From Flavobacterium franklandianum (GTDB taxonomy: Bacteria; Bacteroidota; Bacteroidia; Flavobacteriales; Flavobacteriaceae), in the NCBI RefSeq assembly GCF_007097365.1, contig NZ_VJZR01000002.1:443386-507385 (forward strand): a stretch of 64,000 nt of DNA. The letters run 5' to 3'. Under the pieces are notes generated by a model, which saw only the letters and a program-made list of their open reading frames with translations, ran no database searches and was not told the DNA's origin. Position numbers and translations under genes: made by a program. Below, one piece after another: positions 1-9,061 of this stretch; the first letter of the stretch is position 1, and every line of letters begins with the position of its first letter.

Positions 1-701
1 GTGTCTAAACTGGCATACTGTAATAATAGCGGTGTAGTTATCTTTTCGGCATCTTCAGCTGTGGGTTGTCCACCGTAATAGGGAACGGCAGCAGCCAATG
101 TTGGGATTTTTACCGCCATCATATTGGCAATCCAACCGCCAAAACAAAATCCAACCACGCCAACATAACCATTACAATCTTTATGTGATCTTAGGAATTC
201 GTAGGCGGCAATAAAGTCTTCTAGCATTTCTTCGCGAGTCCGTTTTTTTTGCAATTCTCTTCCTGCATCATCATTTCCGGGATAACCGCCCAATGGCGAC
301 AAGGCGTCCGGAGCCAAGGTAATAAATCCTTCGACAGCCGTTCTTCTTCCTACGTCTTCAATGTAGGGATTCAGACCTCGGTTTTCGTGTACAACAATAA
401 TTCCAGGCAGTTTTTTCTTGGCTCCTGTTGGTTGAGATAAAAGTCCTTTGATGTTTCCTCCGCCTTTTGGAGATTCGTAAGTGATGAATTCAGATTTCAG
501 TCTTGGGTCATCCGATTTTACAGTAATCGAATCGATATAATTCGGCGTCATAAAACTAAGAAGCGAGGGTAGTGTTATGCTTCCTACGGCAAAAACGGAC
601 AATTTTTCGATAAACTGTCTTCTTTCGATTTTATTGTGAGCATAGTCATCATACAAATCAAATACTTCTTGACTAATCTCCGCTTTGGTCAATTTTTTCA
701 T
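1..701 (-). CDS. Dienelactone hydrolase family protein, exported (partial)
   Basis: The minus-strand reading starts at an ATG at 699-701 and is still open at base 1, so the C-terminus lies outside the window. The N-terminus has a Tat-like signal, ERRQFIEKL followed by a hydrophobic stretch, which suggests export. The alpha/beta-hydrolase nucleophile elbow reads GFCFGG, with the Cys expected of the dienelactone hydrolase family, and HENRG lies upstream of it as is usual. Family members hydrolyse lactones or esters; the substrate here cannot be told. No operon partner is visible upstream. The family call is firm; the physiological role is unknown. Confidence 0.85.
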   Translation of the reverse strand, partial: MKKLTKAEISQEVFDLYDDYAHNKIERRQFIEKLSVFAVGSITLPSLLSFMTPNYIDSITVKSDDPRLKSEFITYESPKGGGNIKGLLSQPTGAKKKLPGIIVVHENRGLNPYIEDVGRRTAVEGFITLAPDALSPLGGYPGNDDAGRELQKKRTREEMLEDFIAAYEFLRSHKDCNGYVGVVGFCFGGWIANMMAVKIPTLAAAVPYYGGQPTAEDAEKITTPLLLQYASLD

Positions 702-802
702 AATACAGGTTTTGGAAGAACCAATTTAGAAAATAAAATGATTATCACAACATTATTATCGATTTCGCTTAAAGAATATAAATTATTTTTTGGGGTACTT
801 CT

Positions 803-1411
803 TTAAGCAATATCCTCTAATTCTCCCGGAAAGGGTCTGTAAGCATAATATTGCAATACTTCTTCAATAGCCATTTTCAAAGCATCGTTTATTGGAAGTA
901 AAGTGGTTCCCATTCGGTAATCAATTTGTGCCAATTGCATATAATAATCGGTAAAAATGGGTACATAAAGTCCTTTACTAATGGCTTCTTCGGTGTTGTT
1001 GTAGCTTTCTAGTTGGTCTTCTTTTATGATTTTGCAGGTTGCCAATCGCAATTCACCATATTTATCTCTGTTGGCGGCATAGCCAAAAAGGCGACAAATT
1101 AATCCGCGATAACGATAGTTGCTACAGCTTCCGTTGTATTCTTCTAAAAGTGCTAAAGGTCTGTATATGTGGCAAGTTGTGATAGAGGAGTTGTCTAGTT
1201 CTAATAAAACTTCTTCGGCTTTTCCATTCAAAAACAGATGAAATGCCCAAGGCAGAAATTCCAATGGAGACGCATCAATATCCGGTTTAGAACAGCATTT
1301 GCCACAGCCTACAAGACAATGCAAACTAGTTTCGGATTTAAAAACAGAAATTTCTTTTTCAAGACCTAAAAATAATTCTTCTACCAGCCGAACTTTTTGT
1401 TCAATCGCCAT
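803..1411 (-). CDS. YkgJ-type cysteine-cluster protein
   Basis: This 202-aa soluble protein has an N-terminal cluster GCGKCC (about residues 35-40) and further Cys residues at CHIYRP, CSNYRYRGLICRLFGY and ATCK. This spacing is typical of the YkgJ / CxxCxxCC family, thought to bind zinc or an Fe-S cluster. No signal peptide or membrane segment is seen. The biochemical function of the family is not established. It is transcribed in the same direction as its neighbours but is separated by about 70-100 bp on each side, so it may be monocistronic. Family call good, function unknown. Confidence 0.75.
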   Translation of the reverse strand: MAIEQKVRLVEELFLGLEKEISVFKSETSLHCLVGCGKCCSKPDIDASPLEFLPWAFHLFLNGKAEEVLLELDNSSITTCHIYRPLALLEEYNGSCSNYRYRGLICRLFGYAANRDKYGELRLATCKIIKEDQLESYNNTEEAISKGLYVPIFTDYYMQLAQIDYRMGTTLLPINDALKMAIEEVLQYYAYRPFPGELEDIA

Positions 1412-1482
1412 TTTTTTGGAAAGGTAGGCTATTATAAATAGCTAGGAGTAGAATAAAGTTTTATCTGTATTATTTGTTGATT

Positions 1483-1722
1483 TTATTTTTGTTTGAAATA
1501 TTTAAATAGTCCAAAAGCGGAGACTATAGTCCAACATCCTTCCAAGATTATAAAAGGTAAATATTTCATTAAAACGGAGGCAAAACAAGCTAATCCTGCA
1601 CCTATAAAATTCATTTGCAAATAGACAAAACTGTCTTTTTCGAGTTTGTTATTTAAATTTAAAAAATAAGCTATCAATAATATTGTAACGCCTAAAAATC
1701 CGATTGTATCTGTTGTTGTCAT
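1483..1722 (-). CDS. Small three-helix membrane protein, CBU_0592-like
   Basis: A 79-aa protein that is nearly all membrane: three hydrophobic segments at about residues 5-24, 36-52 and 54-73, with Asn/Lys-rich loops (LNLNNKLEKD). The order 'IGFLGVTILLIAYFLNL ... NFIGAGLACFAS ... GCWTIVSAFGLFKYF' resembles the small CBU_0592-like membrane family found across bacteria. No function is known for that family. The ATG at 1720-1722 follows an AT-rich gap of about 120 bp that may hold its promoter. A second small protein of similar architecture lies at 58145-58375. Confidence 0.6.
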   Translation of the reverse strand: MTTTDTIGFLGVTILLIAYFLNLNNKLEKDSFVYLQMNFIGAGLACFASVLMKYLPFIILEGCWTIVSAFGLFKYFKQK

Positions 1723-1899
1723 TTTTTTATTTTTATTTTGAACTAAAGTTTCAAATGTAAGCCTATTTTTTTGTTTCAGATTTACATATTTATTAGATTG
1801 AAATATAACTTGTAAATTATTGTAATCTCATTAAATAGATGCAATTTGGGGCATTTATTTATCTTGTTTGTCCTTATATTTGATGTAAATAAATGTGTT

Positions 1900-3978
1900 A
1901 TGACAAAATTATCTTTTTTTAAGTTTAAAATAGTTTCTGGAATATTTTTATTGGTTGCGTTAATTTTTTCTCAAGTTGTTAGTTCGCAGACTTTCACTGA
2001 CAGTAATTTGCCAATTGTTATTATTACTACGGATTTAGATAACAATAATCAACCACTGCCAATACTTGATGAACCAAAAATTTTGGCAAGTATGAAGATT
2101 ATCAAACATCCCGATGGAAATAGAAATTTTCTTTCGGATGCTAATACAGCTACTTTTTTAAATTATAATGGTAGAATTGGCATAGAAATTAGAGGTTCGT
2201 CCTCGCAGGAATTACCCAAAAAAGGCTATGGTTTAACTACTTTAAAAACGGATAATACCAACAATAATAATGTTAGCTTACTGGGAATGCCAAGCGAAAA
2301 TGATTGGATTTTGAATGGATTAGCCTTTGATCCTTCACTTATAAGAGATTATTTGTCTTATAATTTGTCCAGACAAATAGGCGAATATGCAACACGAACT
2401 GCTTATTGTGAACTTGTGATTAATGGGGAATATCGAGGATTGTATCTCTTACAAGAAAAAATAAAAGCGGGTACAGGTCGGGTGAATGTGTTAAAAATTG
2501 CTGCTGCAGATACTGCTTCGCCAAATGTAACAGGCGGCTACATCACAAAATCCGACAAAACTACTGGTGGAGACCCAATTGCTTGGACTATGAATTCCTA
2601 TGCAGGCTGGACTGATTTTATACACGAATTACCAAAACCTGCGGCAGTTACCACCGAGCAAAACTCTTATATATACAATCAGTTTTTGAAATTAGAAACG
2701 ACATCACAAACTAATAATGTTGATTTAATTTCAGGTTATCCTTCTGTGATTGACATTCCTTCATTTGTCGATTTTATGCTTGTCAATGAGTTGGCTTCGA
2801 ATGCAGATGGGTATCAATACAGTACTTATTTTCACAAAGATAGAGCTGGAAAATTAAGAGCTGGACCTATTTGGGATTTCAATTTAACATACGGTAACGA
2901 TTTGTTTCTTTGGGGATACGACAGGAGTCATTCTACTATTTGGCAATTTGCAAACGGAGATAATGAAGGAGCCAAATTCTGGAAAGATTTATTCAATAAT
3001 CCCACATATAAATGTTATTTGTCTAAAAGATGGAACGAATTGACCAAGACCGGACAACCCTTGAATTATTATAGTTTGACACAATATATTGACGAAACAG
3101 TTGCTTTAATTAGTGAAGCTAAAGTCAGAGAAGAACAAAAATGGGCTACCGATGTTTATCCAGCAGTTCATTATTCGCCAACTGAAATTAGTAATTTAAA
3201 AACTTGGTTGTCGAATAGAATTTCCTGGATGACAAGTAATTTGGGGTCTTTTGCAAATTGCAGTACAGTTTCAATTCCGCAGCTAGTTATTACCAAAATT
3301 AACTATAACCCAAAGGGTGCAACAAGTACCGAAAGTGATTCTCAAGAATTTGTCGAGATTAAAAACACAAGCAATACATCTGTTAATTTAACTGGAATTT
3401 ATTTTAAAGAATTAGGACTGAGTTATCAGTTTCCTGCAAATTCATTGGTGGTTGCTGGTGGTAGTATTTATTTGGCTAGTAATTCATTGTCTTTTCAGGC
3501 CAAATATGGAATTGCTGCTTTTGGACAATTTACCAGAAATTTATCCAATAGTTCTCAAAAGATAGTATTAGCCGATGGTTTTGGAAATACAATTGATTCT
3601 GTAGAATATTTCGATGCAATGCCTTGGCCAATCGCTGCAGATGGAACAGGAAACTATTTGCAATTAATTAGTACCGAAATGGATAATAATTTGGCTTCAA
3701 GCTGGATGTCTTCAAATAATAGCTTGGCGACAACTTCGTTTGATGAAACTACAACAATAACTATTTATCCAAATCCTGGAACTCATTTTTTAAATATCCA
3801 TGCAACAAAACCAATGAACGGTATTAAAATTTTTGATGTTTCTGGCAAATTAATTTATGATTTAAAACTAAAATCGGACTCTTTAAATATGGATTGGAGC
3901 GAGTATTCTAAAGGGGTATATTTTATTTCGATTTATGATGACAAAGGATCCATCACCAAAAAAGTTATCAAGCAATAA
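1900..3978 (+). CDS. Secreted CotH-kinase / lamin-tail protein with T9SS sorting domain
   Basis: I chose the ATG at 1900 because the signal peptide begins there (MTKLSFFKFK, then a hydrophobic core ending VVSSQ); the longer reading needs a TTG at 1846. Residues about 30-450 are CotH-kinase like, with GLYLLQEKIK and GPIWDFNLTYGN, the family's conserved blocks. About 462-580 is a lamin-tail domain (ITKINYNP ... FVEIKNTS). The last 75 residues (IYPNPG ... KGVYFISI, ending KKVIKQ) are a type IX secretion sorting domain. The mature protein is expected outside the cell or on its surface. CotH proteins are atypical protein kinases or cell-wall assembly factors; the target here is unknown. A candidate -7 element TATATTTG sits at 1875-1882. 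Confidence 0.88.
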   Translation: MTKLSFFKFKIVSGIFLLVALIFSQVVSSQTFTDSNLPIVIITTDLDNNNQPLPILDEPKILASMKIIKHPDGNRNFLSDANTATFLNYNGRIGIEIRGSSSQELPKKGYGLTTLKTDNTNNNNVSLLGMPSENDWILNGLAFDPSLIRDYLSYNLSRQIGEYATRTAYCELVINGEYRGLYLLQEKIKAGTGRVNVLKIAAADTASPNVTGGYITKSDKTTGGDPIAWTMNSYAGWTDFIHELPKPAAVTTEQNSYIYNQFLKLETTSQTNNVDLISGYPSVIDIPSFVDFMLVNELASNADGYQYSTYFHKDRAGKLRAGPIWDFNLTYGNDLFLWGYDRSHSTIWQFANGDNEGAKFWKDLFNNPTYKCYLSKRWNELTKTGQPLNYYSLTQYIDETVALISEAKVREEQKWATDVYPAVHYSPTEISNLKTWLSNRISWMTSNLGSFANCSTVSIPQLVITKINYNPKGATSTESDSQEFVEIKNTSNTSVNLTGIYFKELGLSYQFPANSLVVAGGSIYLASNSLSFQAKYGIAAFGQFTRNLSNSSQKIVLADGFGNTIDSVEYFDAMPWPIAADGTGNYLQLISTEMDNNLASSWMSSNNSLATTSFDETTTITIYPNPGTHFLNIHATKPMNGIKIFDVSGKLIYDLKLKSDSLNMDWSEYSKGVYFISIYDDKGSITKKVIKQ

Positions 3979-4032
3979 TTATTTATCCGAACTTAAAATT
4001 ATATTTTTTTTTACATTGTTAAAATATTTTTA

Positions 4033-4040
4033 TACATTTG
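4033..4040 (+). promoter_or_regulatory. Promoter -7 element of the MerR regulator gene
   Basis: TACATTTG matches the Bacteroidota -7 consensus TAnnTTTG and lies 18 nt before the ATG at 4059. TTG at 4016-4018 could act as the -33 element, although the 14-nt spacing is shorter than usual. Two related words, TTGTTAAAA (from 4016) and TTGTTTAAT (from 4038), lie 22 bp apart here. Similar words recur before crtI, so they may be binding sites for the regulator itself. Confidence 0.5.
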
Positions 4041-4058
4041 TTTAATAAATATTTGAAA

Positions 4059-4967
4059 ATGATAAACAACGTGTATAATGTCAAGACTGTTTTTAGTATT
4101 AAAGATCTTGAAAACTTATCAGGAATAAAAGCTCATACTATTCGAATTTGGGAAAAAAGATATAATGTCCTTCAGCCAATGCGTTCTGATACCAACATTA
4201 GGAATTATGATTTGCAGAGTTTGCAAAAATTACTAAATGTAGTTTTGTTAAATGATTATGGTTATAAAATATCAAGAATTGCGGAGCATTCAACAGAAAA
4301 AATTGAGCTTCTAGTTAGGGAAATTATTTCTGAAAAAAGCACAAAAAACCATGCTATAAACGCTTTTAAAATGGCTATGATTAATTTTGATCAGGCTTTA
4401 TTTTTTAACACCTATAATAGGTTACTTTCTGAAAAAAGCTTTCGTGATGTTTTTTATGAGATTGTAATTCCTTTGATGCAAGAAATTGGTTTACTATGGC
4501 AAGCTGGTACTATTACTCCTGCTCAAGAGCATTTTATAACTTTTTTGATCAAGCAAAAACTACTGTTAAATACAGAAAAACTCCAAATTCTTGAACCAAC
4601 AAAAACCGATAAAGTATATGTCCTTTACCTTCCTGAAAACGAAATTCATGAACTAGGTTTAATGTATTTGAATTATGAGATTTTATTAAATGGGTACAAA
4701 ACAATTTATCTTGGTGAAAGTGTGCCTATAGAAAGTTTGAAGGATATGAAAAAATACTTCGACACTATTGTTTATGTTTCCTATTTGACGGTTGAGCCAA
4801 CAAAAGACGCAATAAATAACTATATTGAAGAAATTACCACTAATATAATTGACTCAAATTCACGTGTTTGCTTCCTTGGTAGAATGATTGAATTTATTGA
4901 TACAAATAATATTTCAGACAAAATATCAGTTTATAATTCTATTTCGGATTTAGTTGAAGAATTATAA
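4059..4967 (+). CDS. MerR-family regulator with B12-binding domain (CarH/LitR type)
   Basis: A 302-aa protein if the ATG at 4059 is used; the TTG at 4038 lies inside the promoter. Residues about 11-75 are a MerR winged helix (FSIKDLENLSGIKAHTIRIW, EKRYN). About 95-180 is the helical B12 cap with W147-x9-E157-H158. About 185-302 is the Rossmann B12 domain with E195-x-H197-x-x-G200, the base-off cobalamin motif. In CarH, adenosylcobalamin holds a repressing tetramer in the dark and light breaks it up. The residue after the Trp is Gln148, where Thermus CarH has the His that ligates cobalt after light. Its position just ahead of crtI suggests control of carotenoid genes by light and B12. Confidence 0.88.
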   Translation: MINNVYNVKTVFSIKDLENLSGIKAHTIRIWEKRYNVLQPMRSDTNIRNYDLQSLQKLLNVVLLNDYGYKISRIAEHSTEKIELLVREIISEKSTKNHAINAFKMAMINFDQALFFNTYNRLLSEKSFRDVFYEIVIPLMQEIGLLWQAGTITPAQEHFITFLIKQKLLLNTEKLQILEPTKTDKVYVLYLPENEIHELGLMYLNYEILLNGYKTIYLGESVPIESLKDMKKYFDTIVYVSYLTVEPTKDAINNYIEEITTNIIDSNSRVCFLGRMIEFIDTNNISDKISVYNSISDLVEEL

Positions 4968-4971
4968 TTTA

Positions 4972-5013
4972 TTGTTAACTGTGTTATTTTTGTTTAATTT
5001 ATTATTACATTTG
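4972..5013 (+). promoter_or_regulatory. Promoter region of the carotenoid operon
   Basis: TACATTTG at 5006-5013 is a good -7 element and ends only 8 nt before the crtI ATG, so the mRNA leader must be very short. Upstream are TTGTTAACT (4972-4980) and TTGTTTAAT (4990-4998), the same pair of words seen before the MerR gene. CTAAACAA (5014-5021) overlaps the start codon region and could form an inverted pair with TTGTTTAA. These are candidate operators for the B12/light regulator; binding is inferred only. Confidence 0.5.
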
Positions 5014-5021
5014 CTAAACAA

Positions 5022-6497
5022 ATGAAGAAATCAATCACAATTATCGGTTCTGGATTTTCGTCACTAGCAGCTTCGTGTTATTTGGCGAAAGAGGGTTTTG
5101 ATGTTACAATTCTCGAAAAAAACAGTACTGTAGGAGGTAGAGCAAGACAACTTATAAAGGATGGATTTACATTTGATATTGGTCCTACTTGGTATTGGAT
5201 GCCCGATGTTTTTGAAAAATTCTTTGATGATTTTGGTAAGGAACCATCAGATTACTACCATCTTGATAAATTAAATCCTGCTTATGTCGTGTATTTCGAT
5301 AAGTTAGATACTATTCAAATTCCTGATAATTTAAATGATATATTCGATATTTTTGAAATTCAGGAAAAAGGAAGTTCCAAACATTTAGAATCATTTTTGA
5401 ATAATGCCAAGCATAATTATGATGTGGCCATCAAAGATTTAGTTTACAGACCGGGTATTTCGATTACGGAATTAATTACACCAGTTACAATAAAAAAAGC
5501 CAATCAGTTTTTTAGTACAATTAGAACTTCTGTTCGAAAAAATATTAAAAATAATCGTTTGCAACAAATAATGGAGTTTCCTGTGTTGTTTTTAGGAGCA
5601 AAACCTTCGAATACACCTTCTTTTTATAGCTTTATGAATTATGCAGATTTTGGTTTAGGAACTTGGCATCCCAAAGGTGGCATGTACGAAGTAGTAAAAG
5701 CAATGTACCTTCTAGCGTTAGAATTGGGTGTTAAAATCAAAACAAATCAGAATGTAGAAAAAATAAATGTTGAAAAAGGTGTGGTGAAAAGTGTAGTTTC
5801 AAATGGAGAAATACTATATTCCGATGTGGTTTTAAGCGGAGCTGATTACCATCATACCGAAACTTTATTAGATGAAAAATACCGAGGATATTCCGAAAAG
5901 TATTGGGATTCAAAAATATTTGCTCCATCTTCACTTTTGTTTTATGTTGCTTTTGATAAAAAAATAAAAGATGTTTCGCATCATACTTTGTTTTTTGATA
6001 CCGAGTTTGATGTTCACGCCAAAGACATTTATGATGATCCCAAATGGCCTGAAAAACCATTATTTTATGCTAGTTTTCCAAGTAAAACTGATGACAGTGT
6101 TGCTCCAGAGGGACAGGAAGCTGGTATATTCCTAATTCCAATTGCCCCAGGAATTGAAGATTCTCCTGAAATAAGAGAAAAATATTTCAAAAATATAATA
6201 GAAAGATTTGAAACCTTGACAGACCAAAAAGTAATAGAAAGTATTCTCTTTAAAGAAAGTTTTTGTGTGAAGGATTTTATTAATGATTATAATTCATACA
6301 AAGGAAACGCTTATGGATTGGCTAACATTTTGACTCAAACTGCTTTTTTGCGACCAAAGATTATCAGTAAAAAAGTAAAAAATTTATTTTTCACTGGACA
6401 ATTAACTGTTCCTGGCCCAGGTGTTCCACCATCAATAATTTCGGGAAAAATAGTTTCCGACTTGATTAAAAAAAGTTTTGATAAAACGAGTCTATAA
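5022..6497 (+). CDS. crtI: Phytoene desaturase
   Basis: A 491-aa FAD enzyme. The N-terminus has the dinucleotide-binding motif IIGSGFSSLAASCYLAKEGF and the GGRA block; the C-terminus has FFTGQLTVPGPGVPPSIISG, the CrtI-type signature that closes the FAD site. It desaturates phytoene stepwise to lycopene at the membrane. The following genes are crtB (100 bp downstream), crtZ and crtY, so it opens the pigment operon. Length and motifs are those of an intact enzyme. Related desaturases (CrtN, CrtD) share the fold, but the adjacent phytoene synthase and lycopene cyclase favour CrtI. Confidence 0.92.
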   Translation: MKKSITIIGSGFSSLAASCYLAKEGFDVTILEKNSTVGGRARQLIKDGFTFDIGPTWYWMPDVFEKFFDDFGKEPSDYYHLDKLNPAYVVYFDKLDTIQIPDNLNDIFDIFEIQEKGSSKHLESFLNNAKHNYDVAIKDLVYRPGISITELITPVTIKKANQFFSTIRTSVRKNIKNNRLQQIMEFPVLFLGAKPSNTPSFYSFMNYADFGLGTWHPKGGMYEVVKAMYLLALELGVKIKTNQNVEKINVEKGVVKSVVSNGEILYSDVVLSGADYHHTETLLDEKYRGYSEKYWDSKIFAPSSLLFYVAFDKKIKDVSHHTLFFDTEFDVHAKDIYDDPKWPEKPLFYASFPSKTDDSVAPEGQEAGIFLIPIAPGIEDSPEIREKYFKNIIERFETLTDQKVIESILFKESFCVKDFINDYNSYKGNAYGLANILTQTAFLRPKIISKKVKNLFFTGQLTVPGPGVPPSIISGKIVSDLIKKSFDKTSL

Positions 6498-6597
6498 TAA
6501 GTTGGTTTTTTAATTTTGAATAGGAAGCTTAATTTTTGAACTTATTTTGCCTAAAAGAATTCCTTTTGTGTAACAATTGATAAATAGTATATATTAA

Positions 6598-7437
6598 ATG
6601 AAAAAATTATTTGATGATGTTTCTTTTAAATGTAGTGTCTTAGTGACTAAAAACTATAGCACTTCGTTTTCTATGGCAGTTCACATCTTAGCACCAAGTA
6701 TTAGAGATGGTATCTATAGTATTTACGGTTTCGTTCGCTTTGCCGATGAAATTGTAGACTCCTTTCATGGTTTCGACAAACAAACTTTGATAGATGATTT
6801 TGAGAAAGATTATTATAAAGCACAAAAATTTGGGATAAGTTTAAATCCGATCTTAAATTCTTTTCTACAAACGGTAAATAAATATAACATTTCGGATGAT
6901 ATGATTCAATCATTTTTGAAGAGTATGAAAATGGATTTGATAAAATCTGATTATCACAGCAAGGAAGAATATGATGAATATATTTATGGTTCTGCTGATG
7001 TAGTAGGTTTAATGTGTTTGAAAGTTTTTGTAAACGGTGATAATGATAAATATGAACTGTTGAAAGATGAGGCAATGCGATTGGGTTCAGCTTTTCAAAA
7101 AGTTAATTTTTTGCGAGATTTGAAAGACGACAATTTGGTTTTGAATCGAAATTATTTCCCAGGTGTCGATTTAAAGTCCTTTGATGAAAATTCTAAAGCT
7201 ATGATTATCAAAGAAATTGAAGAAGATTTCAGAGTGGCATTACAAGGAATCAAAAAATTACCTTTAGAAGCAAAATTTGGTGTTTATACGGCCTACGTAT
7301 ATTATAAAAAATTATTAAAAAAATTAGAAAATACACCTTGCGTAGAAATTAGGAATTCAAGAATTAGAATTTCTAACTATACTAAGGGACTCTTATTTGC
7401 TAATTCTTTTGTAACTTACAAATTGAAATTAGTTTAA
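6598..7437 (+). CDS. crtB: Phytoene synthase
   Basis: A 279-aa protein of the trans-isoprenyl diphosphate synthase fold. It joins two geranylgeranyl diphosphates head to head to give phytoene. The two Asp-rich metal-binding motifs are visible: FADEIVDSF (DxxxD) and NFLRDLKDDN (the second DxxxD). The N-terminal TKNYSTSFSMA block is also typical. It lies 100 bp after crtI and 38 bp before crtZ. No crtE (GGPP synthase) is present in the window, so that substrate must be made by a gene elsewhere. Confidence 0.92.
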   Translation: MKKLFDDVSFKCSVLVTKNYSTSFSMAVHILAPSIRDGIYSIYGFVRFADEIVDSFHGFDKQTLIDDFEKDYYKAQKFGISLNPILNSFLQTVNKYNISDDMIQSFLKSMKMDLIKSDYHSKEEYDEYIYGSADVVGLMCLKVFVNGDNDKYELLKDEAMRLGSAFQKVNFLRDLKDDNLVLNRNYFPGVDLKSFDENSKAMIIKEIEEDFRVALQGIKKLPLEAKFGVYTAYVYYKKLLKKLENTPCVEIRNSRIRISNYTKGLLFANSFVTYKLKLV

Positions 7438-7475
7438 CTTTTATACCTTTATAACAACTATAAAACGTTCTCAGG

Positions 7476-7916
7476 ATGATATCTTTTTTAATTTTTTTGG
7501 CTACTTATTTAATAATGGAATGTATAACTTGGTGTACTCATAAATTTGTAATGCATGGTTTTTTATGGTATTTACACGCGGATCATCATCAACCTAAATA
7601 CGCTCACATTTTTGAACGAAATGATTTGTTTTTCGTAATTTTTGCTATTCCAAGTATTCTTTTATTTTACTTTGGAGCATCCGCAGGTTTTGATTATAGA
7701 TTTTTCATAGGTCTAGGTATTTTTGCTTATGGTTTAAGCTATTTTATTGTTCATGACATTTTTATCCATCAACGATTTAAGCTGTTCAAGAATACCAAAA
7801 ACAAGTATTTAATAGCGCTTCGCAAAGGTCACAAAGTGCACCACAAACACTTAGGAAAAGAATATGGAGAATGTTTTGGGATGCTTTTCGTGCCTTTCAA
7901 ATATTTTAAAATTTAA
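7476..7916 (+). CDS. crtZ: Beta-carotene hydroxylase
   Basis: A 146-aa membrane di-iron hydroxylase of the fatty-acid-hydroxylase/sterol-desaturase superfamily. His clusters are HKFVMHG, HADHH, HDIFIHQR and HKVHHKH, as in CrtZ. Hydrophobic segments flank them. It adds hydroxyl groups to the beta rings of beta-carotene, giving zeaxanthin. Its stop codon is one base away from the next start (7918), which implies translational coupling to the lycopene cyclase gene. No ketolase gene is seen nearby. Confidence 0.9.
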   Translation: MISFLIFLATYLIMECITWCTHKFVMHGFLWYLHADHHQPKYAHIFERNDLFFVIFAIPSILLFYFGASAGFDYRFFIGLGIFAYGLSYFIVHDIFIHQRFKLFKNTKNKYLIALRKGHKVHHKHLGKEYGECFGMLFVPFKYFKI

Positions 7917-7917
7917 A

Positions 7918-8595
7918 ATGTCTTTATATCTTTTTCTAAATATAGCCTCCTTTCTGGTGCCCTTTCTGTATAGTTTTGAAAACAGAATGAAGTATATAAA
8001 ACGTTGGAAGGCCGTTTTTTCTGCTATAATTATAACTGCAATATTCTTCATTATTTGGGACATCATTTTTACCAAAATGGGGGTTTGGAGTTTCAATCCA
8101 CGCTACCATTCAGGAATTGATTTTTTTGATTTACCCATAGAAGAATGGTTGTTTTTCATCTGTATTCCTTATGCGAGTATCTTTATTCATTTTGCCTTTC
8201 ACTATTTTTATCCAAGAGTTTCTCTTTCGGACAAAACAGTGAGAATCATATATTGGATTTTAATGGCGATTCTTTTGCCAACCATTTTTGCTAATTACGA
8301 TAAATTATACACTGCTGTCAATTACACAGTTTGGGTGCTATTATTAACGTACACCGTTTTTAAAGTTCCTCACATTTTGAACACCTTTTTTATTAGCTTC
8401 CTGATTGTTTTATTTCCATTTTCTATAGTCAACGGAATACTAACCGGAAGTTTTATTGACGAACCTGTAGTGTTTTATAATAATGCCGAAAACTTAGGAA
8501 TTCGTTTAGGAACAATCCCAATAGAAGATATTGGATATGCCTTTTCGATGTTGTTGATGAGTTTGGTTTTGATAAAAAAAATAGAAAAAAAGTAA
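7918..8595 (+). CDS. crtY: Lycopene cyclase, fused CrtYc/CrtYd type
   Basis: I use the ATG at 7918, directly after the crtZ stop, giving 225 aa; an upstream in-frame ATG at 7864 lies inside crtZ. The protein has about six or seven membrane segments and two similar lycopene-cyclase repeats, each with a Pro-Glu-Glu type block (for example DLPIEEWLFFICIPY). This is the heterodimer-derived fused cyclase common in Bacteroidota, unrelated to FAD-type CrtY. It closes both ends of lycopene to beta rings. The next gene starts 1 bp after its stop. Confidence 0.85.
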   Translation: MSLYLFLNIASFLVPFLYSFENRMKYIKRWKAVFSAIIITAIFFIIWDIIFTKMGVWSFNPRYHSGIDFFDLPIEEWLFFICIPYASIFIHFAFHYFYPRVSLSDKTVRIIYWILMAILLPTIFANYDKLYTAVNYTVWVLLLTYTVFKVPHILNTFFISFLIVLFPFSIVNGILTGSFIDEPVVFYNNAENLGIRLGTIPIEDIGYAFSMLLMSLVLIKKIEKK

Positions 8596-8596
8596 T

Positions 8597-9061
8597 ATGA
8601 AAGTATACACAAAAGAAACGGTTCAACACGTAAATGCAAGTGTCGAAGAATGTTGGACTTTTTTTTCAAGTCCAAGAAACTTGCAAAAAATCACCCCCAA
8701 AGATATGGGTTTTCAAATCACGGATTTTGATAATAAACCAATGTATGCCGGACAAATTATTCAATACAAAGTTTCCCCGCTTTTAGGTTTGAAATTGAGT
8801 TGGATGACGGTAATCACTTACGTGAAAGAGAATAGCTATTTCGTCGACGAACAGCGCTTTGGTCCCTATGCTTTATGGCATCACAAACATTTTTTTGAAG
8901 CTACTGAAAACGGTACAAAAATGACAGATTTAGTTCATTATGCTTTGCCTTTGGGTTTTCTTGGTCGCATAATGAATTCATTGTTGGTGAAAAATAAATT
9001 GAAAGAAATTTTTGATTATCGATGTGTAAAAGTGGATGAAATGTTTAATTCTAAAAAATGA
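8597..9061 (+). CDS. SRPBCC-fold ligand-binding protein
   Basis: A 154-aa soluble protein of the START/SRPBCC fold. The opening strand and helix (VNASVEECWTFFSSPRNLQK) and the later FVDEQRFGPYALWHHKHFFE block are typical of the cell-division-inhibitor-like SRPBCC proteins often found beside carotenoid and photolyase genes. The ligand is unknown; a hydrophobic small molecule is the usual guess for the fold. Its last bases overlap the photolyase start (ATGA), so the two are probably translated together. Confidence 0.75.
   Translation: MKVYTKETVQHVNASVEECWTFFSSPRNLQKITPKDMGFQITDFDNKPMYAGQIIQYKVSPLLGLKLSWMTVITYVKENSYFVDEQRFGPYALWHHKHFFEATENGTKMTDLVHYALPLGFLGRIMNSLLVKNKLKEIFDYRCVKVDEMFNSKK

Noticed and set aside
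249..440. 63-aa plus-strand frame
   Set aside because: It is antisense to the dienelactone hydrolase gene and has no coding character.
1846..1899. Longer N-terminus for the CotH-type protein from a TTG start
   Set aside because: The signal peptide begins at the ATG at 1900, and a promoter-like element overlaps the extra codons.
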